From Ruminiclostridium sufflavum DSM 19573 (lineage in GTDB: Bacteria; Bacillota; Clostridia; Acetivibrionales; DSM-1351): a stretch of 64,000 bases of DNA. Position numbers and translations under genes: made by a program. The first letter of the stretch is position 1; every line of letters starts with the position of its first letter. The stretch is taken from NCBI RefSeq assembly GCF_003208175.1, contig NZ_QKMR01000009.1, positions 44,769 to 108,768 of the forward strand, in the 5' to 3' direction. This document shows positions 25,515 to 34,477 of the stretch, piece by piece. The notes under the pieces are model-generated. The model was not told the DNA's origin, did no database searches, and saw only the letters and a program-made list of their open reading frames with translations.

Positions 25515-26716
25515 ATTGTTTTAATATTCCTTAATAAATTTAATATCTTTTTTATTCCTTTTTTTATACGGTACTTTATTTCAGCCCTCAAATTGTAATC
25601 TGCGTACTTTTTCAGGCAGAAAACCAGACCTTTATTTACATAGCTTTTAAAAAAATCAGGCCGGTTTTTCGGCATGACAGCAGGATGCTTCAGCATTGGC
25701 TGTTTTGAATCATTTATAGCCGCATTATCAAATACAAAGGCAGCCTTTATTTTGTCAAACAGCTCTTGCCCCTTTTGTGTATTTGTTATAACAAGGGAGG
25801 TTCCCTTGTTATCGTCAAAATGGGGCTTGGATTTTTCAATTCCCCAAAAATCAGCCATTGTTATGTCGGAAATACGTTCATGCCTTGCAAATCTGCATTG
25901 ATAGCAAGAGGGCCTGAGAATATAATTTTTAAAAAATAAGGTGTAAAAAGGATCTCTTTCCCATGTATAGGTATATTTATTTGAATTCATGCTTATAGTT
26001 ATATTTTCAGTATGCCATCCATTTACCTTATCTCTGAAGGTAACACTCTTTATTTTATCATGATATTTGTTTTCAATAAACCTCAGATAATCATGGTATA
26101 TAACCGGACTGGGTGTTCCATGACATATCAGGTCTGCGGTAATCAGGCTTTCGTACTTTTTGCCCAAATAGTTTAATAATCCTGCAATTTGGCAAGGAGT
26201 ACCCGTAAAAAGAACAAGCCTTTTTTCTTCAAGAAGAGATTTTATCCTTTCATAAATATTATCAAGTCTGCTTGCCACATATTTTGAACCCTGAAGCAGA
26301 GGAATTTCTTCAATTGAACTTATAATAATGTGATGCACCATGCTTTTGTCATCATATGCGGCACCGGCAACAAAGCCGTTTTCAAGGATAATATATTTGG
26401 CAAGAGCCGGGAAAAAGCCTCCGGAGGAGCTGAGCCGCCGAAGCTTTTCATCATTATTTTTTACTGCGTAGCAGTTGCTGTTATTATTTTGAGTCTCAGA
26501 AGCTCCGGCCTCACGAAATCGAAGTCCTGAGGAACTGAGACAGCACTTCTTTATACATATGCTGCAATTTATGCATTTATCATTATTAACCCTTGGATAT
26601 AAAAATCCTTCAGAATCCTCGGCCATTGTTATGGCTGAGACGGGACAAGCCAGCGAGCAGGCTGAGCAGCCGCAGCAATCACTTTTGCTGTAAGTCTCCA
26701 AATAGCTTTTATACAT
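25490..26716 (-). CDS. FrhB-like iron-sulfur protein of polysaccharide loci (F420 hydrogenase/dehydrogenase beta-subunit family), copy 2
   Basis: The 408-residue product starts with a two-[4Fe-4S] ferredoxin domain, with CCGCSACSLACP (about 14-25) and CINCSICIKKCC (about 43-54). FrhB/FdhB-type N- and C-terminal domains follow, with LSSSGGFFPALA, TGTPCQIAGLLNYLGK, LICHGTPSP and YQCRFARHERISDITMADFWG, which adds further Cys. The family includes F420-reducing subunits, but members in clostridial EPS loci have no assigned reaction. It overlaps the flippase gene by 8 bp and is partnered with a pyruvyl transferase-like protein, as in the second copy at 31772-32983. Confidence 0.88.
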   Translation of the reverse strand: MYKSYLETYSKSDCCGCSACSLACPVSAITMAEDSEGFLYPRVNNDKCINCSICIKKCCLSSSGLRFREAGASETQNNNSNCYAVKNNDEKLRRLSSSGGFFPALAKYIILENGFVAGAAYDDKSMVHHIIISSIEEIPLLQGSKYVASRLDNIYERIKSLLEEKRLVLFTGTPCQIAGLLNYLGKKYESLITADLICHGTPSPVIYHDYLRFIENKYHDKIKSVTFRDKVNGWHTENITISMNSNKYTYTWERDPFYTLFFKNYILRPSCYQCRFARHERISDITMADFWGIEKSKPHFDDNKGTSLVITNTQKGQELFDKIKAAFVFDNAAINDSKQPMLKHPAVMPKNRPDFFKSYVNKGLVFCLKKYADYNLRAEIKYRIKKGIKKILNLLRNIKTICRGIKKI

Positions 26717-28250
26717 TTATTTTCCCTCCGAAATATTTATGCTTCAAGCAGCTTAAAAGATACTTTTCTTCTTTATTCAGACCGAAAAAGTAAATAGTAA
26801 TTAAAAATACGCAAATAATCAGAAAACCTTTTAAAACAAGTACCGACAGGCTATATCTGTCTAAAGCAATATTCAGCAGTACTCCAAAGAGCAGGGAAAC
26901 GGAGGCAGCTATCCATATACCGCTGAAAACACCTTTATATAATTGTATCAAATCTATATTGAATTTCCTTTTTATATAAAAGCTTACACCGGCAGAATTG
27001 CATAAAATCAGAGCTATACCTGTTGCGGCTGCGGTTCCCAGTACTCCAAACAGCTTTATAAATATAATACTCAGAAAAACAATAATTACCCCTGTACCGG
27101 CAAGAATACTTGTAAGTATCCTATGCTCATTATATGCACGGGCGATGTCAATTGCAGGAGACAGGGCTCTTGGTACTATAGAGGCTATTGATAATATCAC
27201 AACTATATAATATGCAGCTTCAAAATTATGTCCCGACCACATGAAGACAAATTGCTTTCCGCAGCATATAAAGCCTACAACCATTAGAAGGTAAAATGCC
27301 GTGATAATTCGTGAGGGCCTGATGATGAAACAGGTAACCTTATGTCCGTCGGAGGTGCCGGCAGCAAATTGTGAGGCTTTAGGAAGCACCACCGTTGAGA
27401 TTGCCGCGGTAAAGCTGTAGAAAACATTGTAAATTGTTATGGCAATAGAGTAAATTGCAGTTGTTGAGGTGTCAGTCATTATTCCCAGAAGCAATTGACC
27501 GGATTTGAAATATAGCTCTGCCATAGCCATCTGACAAAATACAAAGAATGCAAAAGCGCTGGCCTGAAGCATTATTTTCTTTTCAAACAATGTAAGCTGT
27601 AAACGGAAGCTGCACTTTTTAAAAACATAGAGCGCGGTAAAAATATAATAAAAAATATTAATTACCGCGTTAAGCTTTGTAAGGCTTACGCTGTCAGCAC
27701 CTCTTGCTATAAGCAGCAAGCTGAGAAATAATGTTGACAGCCCTTTTACAATCAAGGCAGATTTCTGAAAAATATACTTCTGGAAGCCGGTCAGAATTCC
27801 TATAAACATTTGCCCGAATATCGATAATACTATGCTGAATATAAGCACGAAAATCATTTCTTTGGCCTTTATAAGCTCTTCGGCAGAAAGAGAATCCGAG
27901 AATATTGCATCAACATTATTATAAATAATAATCCCGATTATCATTGTAGCCATTGCCAAGGCTATGTATATAACAAAGACAGTGGACAGGAATCTGTTAA
28001 TTTCCAGCTGGTTTTTTTCATAATTATAGCGGGAAATATAGCGCGTTGTAGTCACACTGAAGCCTAAGTCCAATATACACAGATTACTGACCAGAGATCC
28101 TATTAATTGATATAATCCGTATTCGCTTTGCCCGAAATGCTTTAACAAAGCAGGAACCAAGACTAAGCCTGCAAGCAGGTTAATAGCTGTTGCAATTAAC
28201 GATAATATTACTCCTATATATGTTTCGTCTGATATTAGCTTTTTACTCAT
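26709..28250 (-). CDS. Polysaccharide flippase (Wzx, MOP superfamily)
   Basis: This integral membrane protein is expected to flip the undecaprenyl-linked repeat unit across the membrane. The 513-residue product has 12-14 predicted hydrophobic segments. Its N-terminus is typical of the family (LVPALLKHFGQSEYGLYQLI, then DLGFSVTTTRYISRY). ATG 28250 is chosen because AAGGAAAAGG precedes it and it overlaps the preceding stop by 8 bp; 12 codons upstream would extend it without an SD. It lies between the pyruvyl transferase-like and FrhB-like genes. Confidence 0.9.
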   Translation of the reverse strand: MSKKLISDETYIGVILSLIATAINLLAGLVLVPALLKHFGQSEYGLYQLIGSLVSNLCILDLGFSVTTTRYISRYNYEKNQLEINRFLSTVFVIYIALAMATMIIGIIIYNNVDAIFSDSLSAEELIKAKEMIFVLIFSIVLSIFGQMFIGILTGFQKYIFQKSALIVKGLSTLFLSLLLIARGADSVSLTKLNAVINIFYYIFTALYVFKKCSFRLQLTLFEKKIMLQASAFAFFVFCQMAMAELYFKSGQLLLGIMTDTSTTAIYSIAITIYNVFYSFTAAISTVVLPKASQFAAGTSDGHKVTCFIIRPSRIITAFYLLMVVGFICCGKQFVFMWSGHNFEAAYYIVVILSIASIVPRALSPAIDIARAYNEHRILTSILAGTGVIIVFLSIIFIKLFGVLGTAAATGIALILCNSAGVSFYIKRKFNIDLIQLYKGVFSGIWIAASVSLLFGVLLNIALDRYSLSVLVLKGFLIICVFLITIYFFGLNKEEKYLLSCLKHKYFGGKINV

Positions 28251-29358
28251 TTTTCCTTTTCCTTCTGCCTGCCGCATCAATAACACTTTTCAAATAGGCC
28301 TTGGATTTTTCTATGCCTTGGGACAGATACCCTTTTACTGCTTGATAGTCTATGGCCTCTATAGCTTCAAGCTTTTCATTATTATGCAGCATTCTGTCCT
28401 GTAAATTTACCGCATAAAGCAGTGATTCTATTCTTGAAACCCGAGATACAGGCGGGACAGAATAAAACTCCTTTTCAAATAATATGGAAAAGGCTGTGCC
28501 ATGAAATGAATTTGTTACCACATATTCTGCATTTCTCAAATAGCTGAGAAATTCAGCGGGAGAGGCAGTGTTCACAAAATAGTCGGTATGAAATTTATTG
28601 AACCAGCCGCTGAAGGAAATTGTTTTTAAATGGTTTCTTTCCGCTAATATTTTTGCAAGGCTGTAACATTGTTCGTTACTATCAAAGCAATATATAAAAA
28701 CATAATCATCAATTGCAGGCTTTGTCATCAAGTCCTCGTAGGCTTCCGGACCAAGCAGGAATACGGGGTCAAGGACGGTGAGCACAGCCTTTAAGCCTGC
28801 ATTTTCAAGTGCGGCTTTTGCGGCTTCCTCTCTTACAGAAATAAAATCAAAGCTGTCAAGATATTTTTTCAGCCTTTCTGCATATGCCGGTGATATGGTA
28901 TCTTTTCCTATACTTGCGGCATATGATGCCTTCAAGGATTCATTTTTTACAAAGGTCAGAAAATAACCTTCGCATAGCCCTAGAATATCATCATTCCATA
29001 CCTGATCACTTCCGGTGATATAGATATCCGCATATGGGGCGGATTTCTCAAGAGAATTGACATCCCGGTATTTTTTTTCTGTACGGTTTAAATATTTCTC
29101 TGAAAATAATCTGAAATTCTTCTTCCTTTTTATGGACAGAAGTGCTTTTATATTTCCGTATATAAATTTTTTGAATTTAGCCGGAAGCCTTGCATCTTTC
29201 AGCAGAAAGGTATAATCCCCGAAGCCGTATAGTCCGGGCCGATAATCCAAAATTTTTGCATCAATGCCTGATTGGCTTAAATATCTTTGAAGTGCAAATG
29301 CCTGCAAGACAGCACCATAATTGTCTAAATAGTGATATGTCAATATCAGTGCTTTCAT
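28243..29358 (-). CDS. Polysaccharide pyruvyl transferase-family protein, copy 2
   Basis: The protein belongs to the WcaK/CsaB superfamily, which moves pyruvate from phosphoenolpyruvate to sugars as ketals. The 371-residue product starts MKALILTYHYLDNYGAVLQA, a common N-terminus in this family. It also contains ITGSDQVWNDDI, KASYAASIGKD, VREEAAKAAL and VTNSFHGTAFSILFEK. ATG 29358 has GAGG at eight bases. Members of this subgroup are often found with FrhB-like proteins, as here. Pyruvylation is the family activity, but the acceptor is unknown. Confidence 0.87.
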   Translation of the reverse strand: MKALILTYHYLDNYGAVLQAFALQRYLSQSGIDAKILDYRPGLYGFGDYTFLLKDARLPAKFKKFIYGNIKALLSIKRKKNFRLFSEKYLNRTEKKYRDVNSLEKSAPYADIYITGSDQVWNDDILGLCEGYFLTFVKNESLKASYAASIGKDTISPAYAERLKKYLDSFDFISVREEAAKAALENAGLKAVLTVLDPVFLLGPEAYEDLMTKPAIDDYVFIYCFDSNEQCYSLAKILAERNHLKTISFSGWFNKFHTDYFVNTASPAEFLSYLRNAEYVVTNSFHGTAFSILFEKEFYSVPPVSRVSRIESLLYAVNLQDRMLHNNEKLEAIEAIDYQAVKGYLSQGIEKSKAYLKSVIDAAGRRKRKNE

Positions 29359-29381
29359 ATAAATTACCTCTCTTAATATTT

Positions 29382-30686
29382 TTATTCGCAAACTGTATGC
29401 TTTGAACCTTCGGAAACATTATCCTGAACGGTGAGGCAAATTTTAACCAATGCCAGAATTAAAGCAAGACCTATATATGATTCTATGGTGTAGTATCCGA
29501 CTTCATTAATGAAGGTCAGGCACATATAGGTTACTAGCCATATAATTATATTGCGGGAGGTATCCTTTTCCTTGATTGATAATGCTTTTGATACTGTATT
29601 CCAGAACAGTGATAAATATGAAATCAGTCCGAACATTCCGTATTGAACGAACCAAAACAATGGCGAACTGTGGGGAGAGCAGTATTTCGGAGGAATTGCA
29701 TATTTGAGATAGGAGCCGATGGGAGCGCCGATAAGGGCATACTCATTTATATTATAGAGGTAATTTTTCCAGATTACATATCTGGGCTCTTCTTCAATGG
29801 TCATAATATCGTTAAGGCTGCCGAATCTTGCTATAAAGTTATCAATAATCGAGGCGCCTGACAGCAGGTACATAAGTGACAGGCATATAACTACTGCGGC
29901 AATGATTTTCAATGGCCGGGCAGATTTGGTATTGAACAGCACGTAAAACAGAAGCCCAATGGAAATGGCTATTAAAGCGGATCTTGATATTCCGAATAAT
30001 CCCGATAATATAACTGTAACGGCACTTGCTAAAAACAATATTCTGTTTGGCTGGCTTTTATCGAAATACATTAGAAGCCAAAGCCATCCGAAGGCTAAAA
30101 ATGCTCTGACTCCTAGATTCCAGAAGCCGCCTCCGAAATTTACATCATCAATGGAAACCTGTCTGAAGCCAATCAGGTCAGGACGGCGTACAATCATGAG
30201 AATAATTGGAAGCAATATTGCAATTGAGGATACCTTTAAGCATTGATTCAATTTATTTTTGCTGTCAACCTCGTATACAATCCACATCATAAGGGAGCCT
30301 ATGCTAAGCCATCGAGAAAGATTTATAAAATAAAAGCCTTCGGGGAAGCCGGGATAGGGGAGAAAGAAGGAAGGGCTTAAAAAGCCCGGCCCTCCATATT
30401 CGGCTGCCAGCAGGACATGCTTGAGAATGATGACAAGCAGCAGTAAATATAATGGAATAAGCAATACTCTTGCTTTTTTGGCACAGCTTGTTTTATAAAA
30501 CCATATAGGCAGGGTAAAAGCTAATCCCAAGGTTGTAATATTATATATAATGCTCATCAGACCTGCGCTCCAGCTGAAAAACAGTGTATAGGTATTGGTT
30601 GCGGATTTACAGGTGATTAATAAAAATATGGTGGTATATAACAAAATTCCGGATACATTTTTTGAGGTTTTTTCGAATTTATACAT
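29382..30686 (-). CDS. O-antigen ligase/polymerase-like membrane protein
   Basis: The 434-residue product has 10-12 hydrophobic segments and a large extracytoplasmic loop before the last ones (YVIWKNYLYNINEYALIGAP to PHSSPLFWFVQYGMFGLISY). That loop, with HSSPLFW, resembles the catalytic loop of Wzy polymerases and WaaL-type ligases (PF04932). It is expected to polymerise or transfer the lipid-linked glycan outside the membrane. The start overlaps the glycosyltransferase stop by 8 bp. Confidence 0.82.
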   Translation of the reverse strand: MYKFEKTSKNVSGILLYTTIFLLITCKSATNTYTLFFSWSAGLMSIIYNITTLGLAFTLPIWFYKTSCAKKARVLLIPLYLLLLVIILKHVLLAAEYGGPGFLSPSFFLPYPGFPEGFYFINLSRWLSIGSLMMWIVYEVDSKNKLNQCLKVSSIAILLPIILMIVRRPDLIGFRQVSIDDVNFGGGFWNLGVRAFLAFGWLWLLMYFDKSQPNRILFLASAVTVILSGLFGISRSALIAISIGLLFYVLFNTKSARPLKIIAAVVICLSLMYLLSGASIIDNFIARFGSLNDIMTIEEEPRYVIWKNYLYNINEYALIGAPIGSYLKYAIPPKYCSPHSSPLFWFVQYGMFGLISYLSLFWNTVSKALSIKEKDTSRNIIIWLVTYMCLTFINEVGYYTIESYIGLALILALVKICLTVQDNVSEGSKHTVCE

Positions 30687-31665
30687 TTGTTTTATTCACC
30701 CATTTCATAAAAATTTTTATACACTCAAAGAAAAGAGCCGGACTTATAATATATAAAAGGGAAGTTATTTTAATTTTGAAGTCAGGATACAGTAATAGTC
30801 TCGCCATATGCTTTCGAGCTTCCTTTTTCGGCATGCAGGCTTCAAACAAGTCTTTTCTGTCAGCCTTTGAAAAGATTTTCAGTATCGACCATAGTATTCT
30901 GCTGCGGCCGAATTTTTGAAAAACGGGATGGAAGCTGCTGTTATTTTCTTTCAAATAATTGTCAATTGAATCCATAGTGCTCAGAAATTCAATTTTATTA
31001 ATTGATATATTATTTCCCACGGAGCAGGGGTTGTCACAATAGCCGTACAGCTGCATGTCGAGAGCTATGCCGGAGCTGCAATGGCAGAGATATTTCCATG
31101 TGAATTCCCTGTCTTCCCCGATTCTTCCGGGAGTAAACCGTATATTAAACTTATCCAGAATATCCTTTTTATAAATATATGACCACATTCCGTTTGGAAT
31201 ATATTGAAAAAGAAGATATTCCTGCAGCTTGTAGCTGTCTAAAGGTATAGCTTTTCCGATGGTATCGGATTTTTTGTCAGGCAGGCGGCCCACATCTCTG
31301 GTAAAGCTGCAAAAAACCGTATCGGCTTCTGTGCTTTCAATTAATTCCAAAAAATATTTGACCATGGCAGGATGGTATATGTCGTCGGCATCCAGAAACA
31401 TCAGGTATTCTCCGCCTGAAGCGGCTATTCCGTTGTTGCGGGCAACACTCACGCCTTTATCCTCATGGCTTATAAGGGTATAATTCAAGCCGCTGTCTTT
31501 CATATACTCCTCTGTCACAAGTAAAGTATTGTCTGTTGAGCCGTCATTTACAATAATAACCTCAAAGTCCTTGCATAATTGGGCCTTGAGAGAGGAAAGA
31601 GCTGATATTATTGTATTCTCAGCATTATAGCAGGGAATAATAATGCTGACTTTGTTTTTTCTCAT
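30679..31665 (-). CDS. Family 2 glycosyltransferase
   Basis: This cytoplasmic or membrane-associated glycosyltransferase extends the repeat unit. The 328-residue product has a GT-A core with VSIIIPCYNAENTIISALSS, VIIVNDGSTDNT, GVSVARNNGI and the metal-binding motif FLDADD. GEDREFTWKYL supplies the likely catalytic acid region. A hydrophobic stretch near the C-terminus (LLYIISPALFFECIKIF) may hold it at the membrane. It is the third gene of the minus-strand EPS operon. Confidence 0.9.
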   Translation of the reverse strand: MRKNKVSIIIPCYNAENTIISALSSLKAQLCKDFEVIIVNDGSTDNTLLVTEEYMKDSGLNYTLISHEDKGVSVARNNGIAASGGEYLMFLDADDIYHPAMVKYFLELIESTEADTVFCSFTRDVGRLPDKKSDTIGKAIPLDSYKLQEYLLFQYIPNGMWSYIYKKDILDKFNIRFTPGRIGEDREFTWKYLCHCSSGIALDMQLYGYCDNPCSVGNNISINKIEFLSTMDSIDNYLKENNSSFHPVFQKFGRSRILWSILKIFSKADRKDLFEACMPKKEARKHMARLLLYPDFKIKITSLLYIISPALFFECIKIFMKWVNKTNV

Positions 31666-31771
31666 TTACAAGCCTCCTGTGAATGGACAATATTGCATAT
31701 ATAAAATAAATTACCTGCCATTATATGAAGGGTATCGAAAAAATGTGAACAAAAAATATTATTAAAGTAAA

Positions 31772-32983
31772 TTAATTTATTTTTCCTCTCGAAAAACTTA
31801 TTTTGAATAGCAGCTTTTTTAGCATCAATCTAAAGGGCTGAGGAATGATTGTTTTTATTACTGCTTTAAGCTTATTGGAGGGCTTGAGATATTTTCTCGC
31901 ATACAGGCCGAAATCTAGGGCATCAATTTCCTTATAAATTGCAGTCCTTGATGAAGGCATTTTGGAAGGCCCTGTAAGATTTACATTATTGTATACCGCA
32001 TACTCAAGCTTTGAGGGAATACAGTCAGCCTTATCCTTGAGGGCTTCAAACATTTTCTGCCCCTTCAAGGAGTTGACCAGCAGCAAGGATACCCCTTTTT
32101 TTGAATAAAATCCGGGATGAAAAAATTCAATTCCCCAGTAATCGGCAATTGTAAGATCTCCCTCCCGGGCGGTTTTGGCATATTTGCAGGAATAGCAGGA
32201 ATACCTGTAGGTCTTTGCTTCTAAGAAAGCACTGTAATATGGATCAAATTCCGCATTCAGATGCCTTGCCTTTGCGGCTGTCTCCACCTTGCAGCAAAAC
32301 CCCCATCCACGCTTTTCTTTATTTCTGAAATCAAAGGCTATTATCTGGCCTCCCAGCTTTACCTTCAGCCAGTCCAGGTACTTTGAAAACAGCTTTTGAC
32401 TGGGTACTCCGTGACATATCAGGTCGGCGGTAAGCAAATTTTCATAATCCCTGCCTAAAAAAGCCTTCAGCCCTGCAATCTGACATGGAGTGCCGGTATA
32501 GAAAACCCTTTGTCCCTGCTTTAAATAATTGAGGGCTTGTATATATGTATTATTCAGATCACTGGCAACATATTTTGAGCCTCGTAAGGATGCCAGGGCT
32601 TCCTTTTTGTCAGCACAAATATGCCTTGCGGTTAAATTATTGTCAAAAGCGCAGCCAAAAACAACCCCCCCGTTTTCAATAACAGTTTCTGCAATTGCTG
32701 AAAACATTCCGCCGGAGGAGCTTCTCAGCAGAATTTCACTATTTTTTAATTTAGCTGCAAATACCTTTGGAGTATCTGAATGCCCGGAAAATACGACATC
32801 CTTCAGCTGAGGGCAATGTCTGACGCATAGCCCGCATCCTGTACAAAGGCTTTCGTTTACATGGGGATATATAAAGCCTTCCTCATCTTCGAGCATTGAA
32901 ACAGAGCGGTTTGGACAGATTTGCTCACAGGCTCTGCAGCCGAAGCAGCTTTTCTTTTTATCTGTTTTTATGAAGTCGGGCAT
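31772..32983 (-). CDS. FrhB-like iron-sulfur protein of polysaccharide loci, copy 1
   Basis: The 403-residue product is a paralog of the protein at 25490-26716. It has an N-terminal dicluster ferredoxin domain, with CFGCRACEQICP and CTGCGLCVRHCP. FrhB-type domains follow, with RSSSGGMFSAIAETV, RGSKYVASDLN, YTGTPCQIAGLKAFLGR, LICHGVPSQK and CYSCKYAKTAREGDLTIADYWG. It overlaps the upstream pyruvyl transferase-like gene by 16 bp, so the two are co-translated. An electron-transfer or reductive step on a sugar or lipid intermediate is possible; the actual reaction is unknown. Confidence 0.88.
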   Translation of the reverse strand: MPDFIKTDKKKSCFGCRACEQICPNRSVSMLEDEEGFIYPHVNESLCTGCGLCVRHCPQLKDVVFSGHSDTPKVFAAKLKNSEILLRSSSGGMFSAIAETVIENGGVVFGCAFDNNLTARHICADKKEALASLRGSKYVASDLNNTYIQALNYLKQGQRVFYTGTPCQIAGLKAFLGRDYENLLTADLICHGVPSQKLFSKYLDWLKVKLGGQIIAFDFRNKEKRGWGFCCKVETAAKARHLNAEFDPYYSAFLEAKTYRYSCYSCKYAKTAREGDLTIADYWGIEFFHPGFYSKKGVSLLLVNSLKGQKMFEALKDKADCIPSKLEYAVYNNVNLTGPSKMPSSRTAIYKEIDALDFGLYARKYLKPSNKLKAVIKTIIPQPFRLMLKKLLFKISFSRGKIN

Positions 32984-34131
32984 GTTATATAATCCTTTCC
33001 GTCCTGCTGAGCTTCCAAGGCTTTAGTCAGGAACTCAAAGGACAATTTCCGCTCTCTTTGAACAGCAGCATTTGCTTCACTGAAATCAATATTTTCATTT
33101 TCCGGTACCTTCCCTTTTTGAAGTACCCGGTTTTTGAGGCCTGTCAGCTCTACGAGGCTTGCAAGTCTCGTACTGAATCTGCCGGGGTAATACACATAAA
33201 AATCCGTATTAAAATTAATTGAAAAGGCTGTTGCGTGAAGTGAGTCGGAAAACACGCATTGAGCATTTTTAATCAGAGACAGCCAGTCGCAGACCTTAGG
33301 GCAGAACAAAAGCCTGCCCGGCTTCACGAATTCATGCAGATTGTATGAGACGGAATAAAGCGGCAGCCTCAGCTTTTTTGCATAGGCATAGGCTATATCA
33401 TATAACTCCGGTTCTCTGCCTAGATTATATAAAAGTATGTATTTCTTGTCCCTGTACCTGTCAGAGGCAAGCTTACTCCATTGGCTTTTATCAGGAAGAA
33501 GGGTGGGGTCTAAAACAAGCTCCCCGGGCAGCTCCATTTTATTTAATATATCGATACCCGAGGCTTCTCTTACGGATATGTATTTATATTTGCTTAAAAG
33601 CAATTTTATCTCATTGAACTCATTGTCATCCAGCTGTGCTTTGCCAAAGCTTGCCGCATAGGAGATACGAGGGGTAATCGGGCTTCCGAAATCCAGATAA
33701 AAGGCGCGGTCAACCTGCTCGCTCCATTCGGAGTTCCACACCTGATCACTGCCGGTGCAATAAACATCTGCCGCAGGAGGAGAGCTTTGTATGCTTCCGA
33801 GGTCATTGTACCTGACTGACGAGATTTTGAAATGCTTTTTCATGAAGGTTCTGAATATATAGAATCTTTTTATATATGAAGGGAAAATAATACATTGTGC
33901 AATAAAGCATAAAACAGGGTTATTCTCGAAAATTTCCTTTTTATTTTTCAGTCTTTTAAGCATCCCGGAAAAATGCATTCTCTCAGGATAATAGTCCAGT
34001 ATTTCTACACTGTGGCCTAGCCTCTCCATAACGGACTGGGTGGCATATGCCTGCAGTGCTGAACCGTAGTTGCATACTCTGTGCATTGTTACCAGTTCAA
34101 TTTTCAAGGATACGTCCTCTTTCTTATACAT
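32968..34131 (-). CDS. Polysaccharide pyruvyl transferase-family protein, copy 1
   Basis: The 387-residue product is a paralog of the protein at 28243-29358. It has MHRVCNYGSALQAYATQSVM near the N-terminus, YCTGSDQVWNSEW, RISYAASFGKAQL, VREASGIDIL and VFSDSLHATAFSINF near the end. ATG 34131 has AGAGG upstream. It is the first gene of the nine-gene minus-strand EPS operon, so the promoter should lie in 34132-34380. Pyruvyl transfer to a sugar is inferred from the family only. Confidence 0.87.
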   Translation of the reverse strand: MYKKEDVSLKIELVTMHRVCNYGSALQAYATQSVMERLGHSVEILDYYPERMHFSGMLKRLKNKKEIFENNPVLCFIAQCIIFPSYIKRFYIFRTFMKKHFKISSVRYNDLGSIQSSPPAADVYCTGSDQVWNSEWSEQVDRAFYLDFGSPITPRISYAASFGKAQLDDNEFNEIKLLLSKYKYISVREASGIDILNKMELPGELVLDPTLLPDKSQWSKLASDRYRDKKYILLYNLGREPELYDIAYAYAKKLRLPLYSVSYNLHEFVKPGRLLFCPKVCDWLSLIKNAQCVFSDSLHATAFSINFNTDFYVYYPGRFSTRLASLVELTGLKNRVLQKGKVPENENIDFSEANAAVQRERKLSFEFLTKALEAQQDGKDYITCPTS

Positions 34132-34380
34132 TTTTACCTCTTACTATTATAGAAGCAAACAGTTATAATGTTACTGATTTTTTATATTTCATGAGGCTTC
34201 AGCCTAAAAAAGTCTATGCTAAAGCTGATGCGGAGGTCAGTCTCAATTCCGGGATATTTTAATATAGGCCTTTCTATTGAAAAATTTATTAAGCTAAATT
34301 TTTATTTGTATGTATCAAGGCTGACTGTCGTAGAAAATACAGTGTTTGAAATACTTTCAAATATTACAGTATATTTAATT
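34132..34380. other. Divergent intergenic region, EPS operon / PFOR
   Basis: This AT-rich stretch shows no convincing gene. It must hold the promoter of the minus-strand EPS operon; no clear -35/-10 pair was identified there by eye. Confidence 0.3.
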
Positions 34381-34435
34381 TTGTATACAATATACAAACA
34401 ACATTCTTTACAAAATGACATAATAATGCTAATAT
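34381..34435 (+). promoter_or_regulatory. PFOR promoter with adjacent palindrome
   Basis: TTTACA (34407-34412) and TAATAT (34430-34435) have a 17-bp spacer, a good sigma-A promoter. Immediately upstream (34381-34397) is the palindrome TTGTATA-CAA-TATACAA, a likely regulator site. It is not the Rex consensus (TTGTTAA-N4-TTAACAA). Confidence 0.55.
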
Positions 34436-34477
34436 TAGTACTTGAATAGTTTATTTAGTTATAAAGGAGGAAGTATA

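Noticed and set aside
34381-34397. Rex (NADH-sensing) operator before PFOR
   Set aside because: The palindrome TTGTATA-N3-TATACAA differs from TTGTTAA-N4-TTAACAA in both half-site and spacing.
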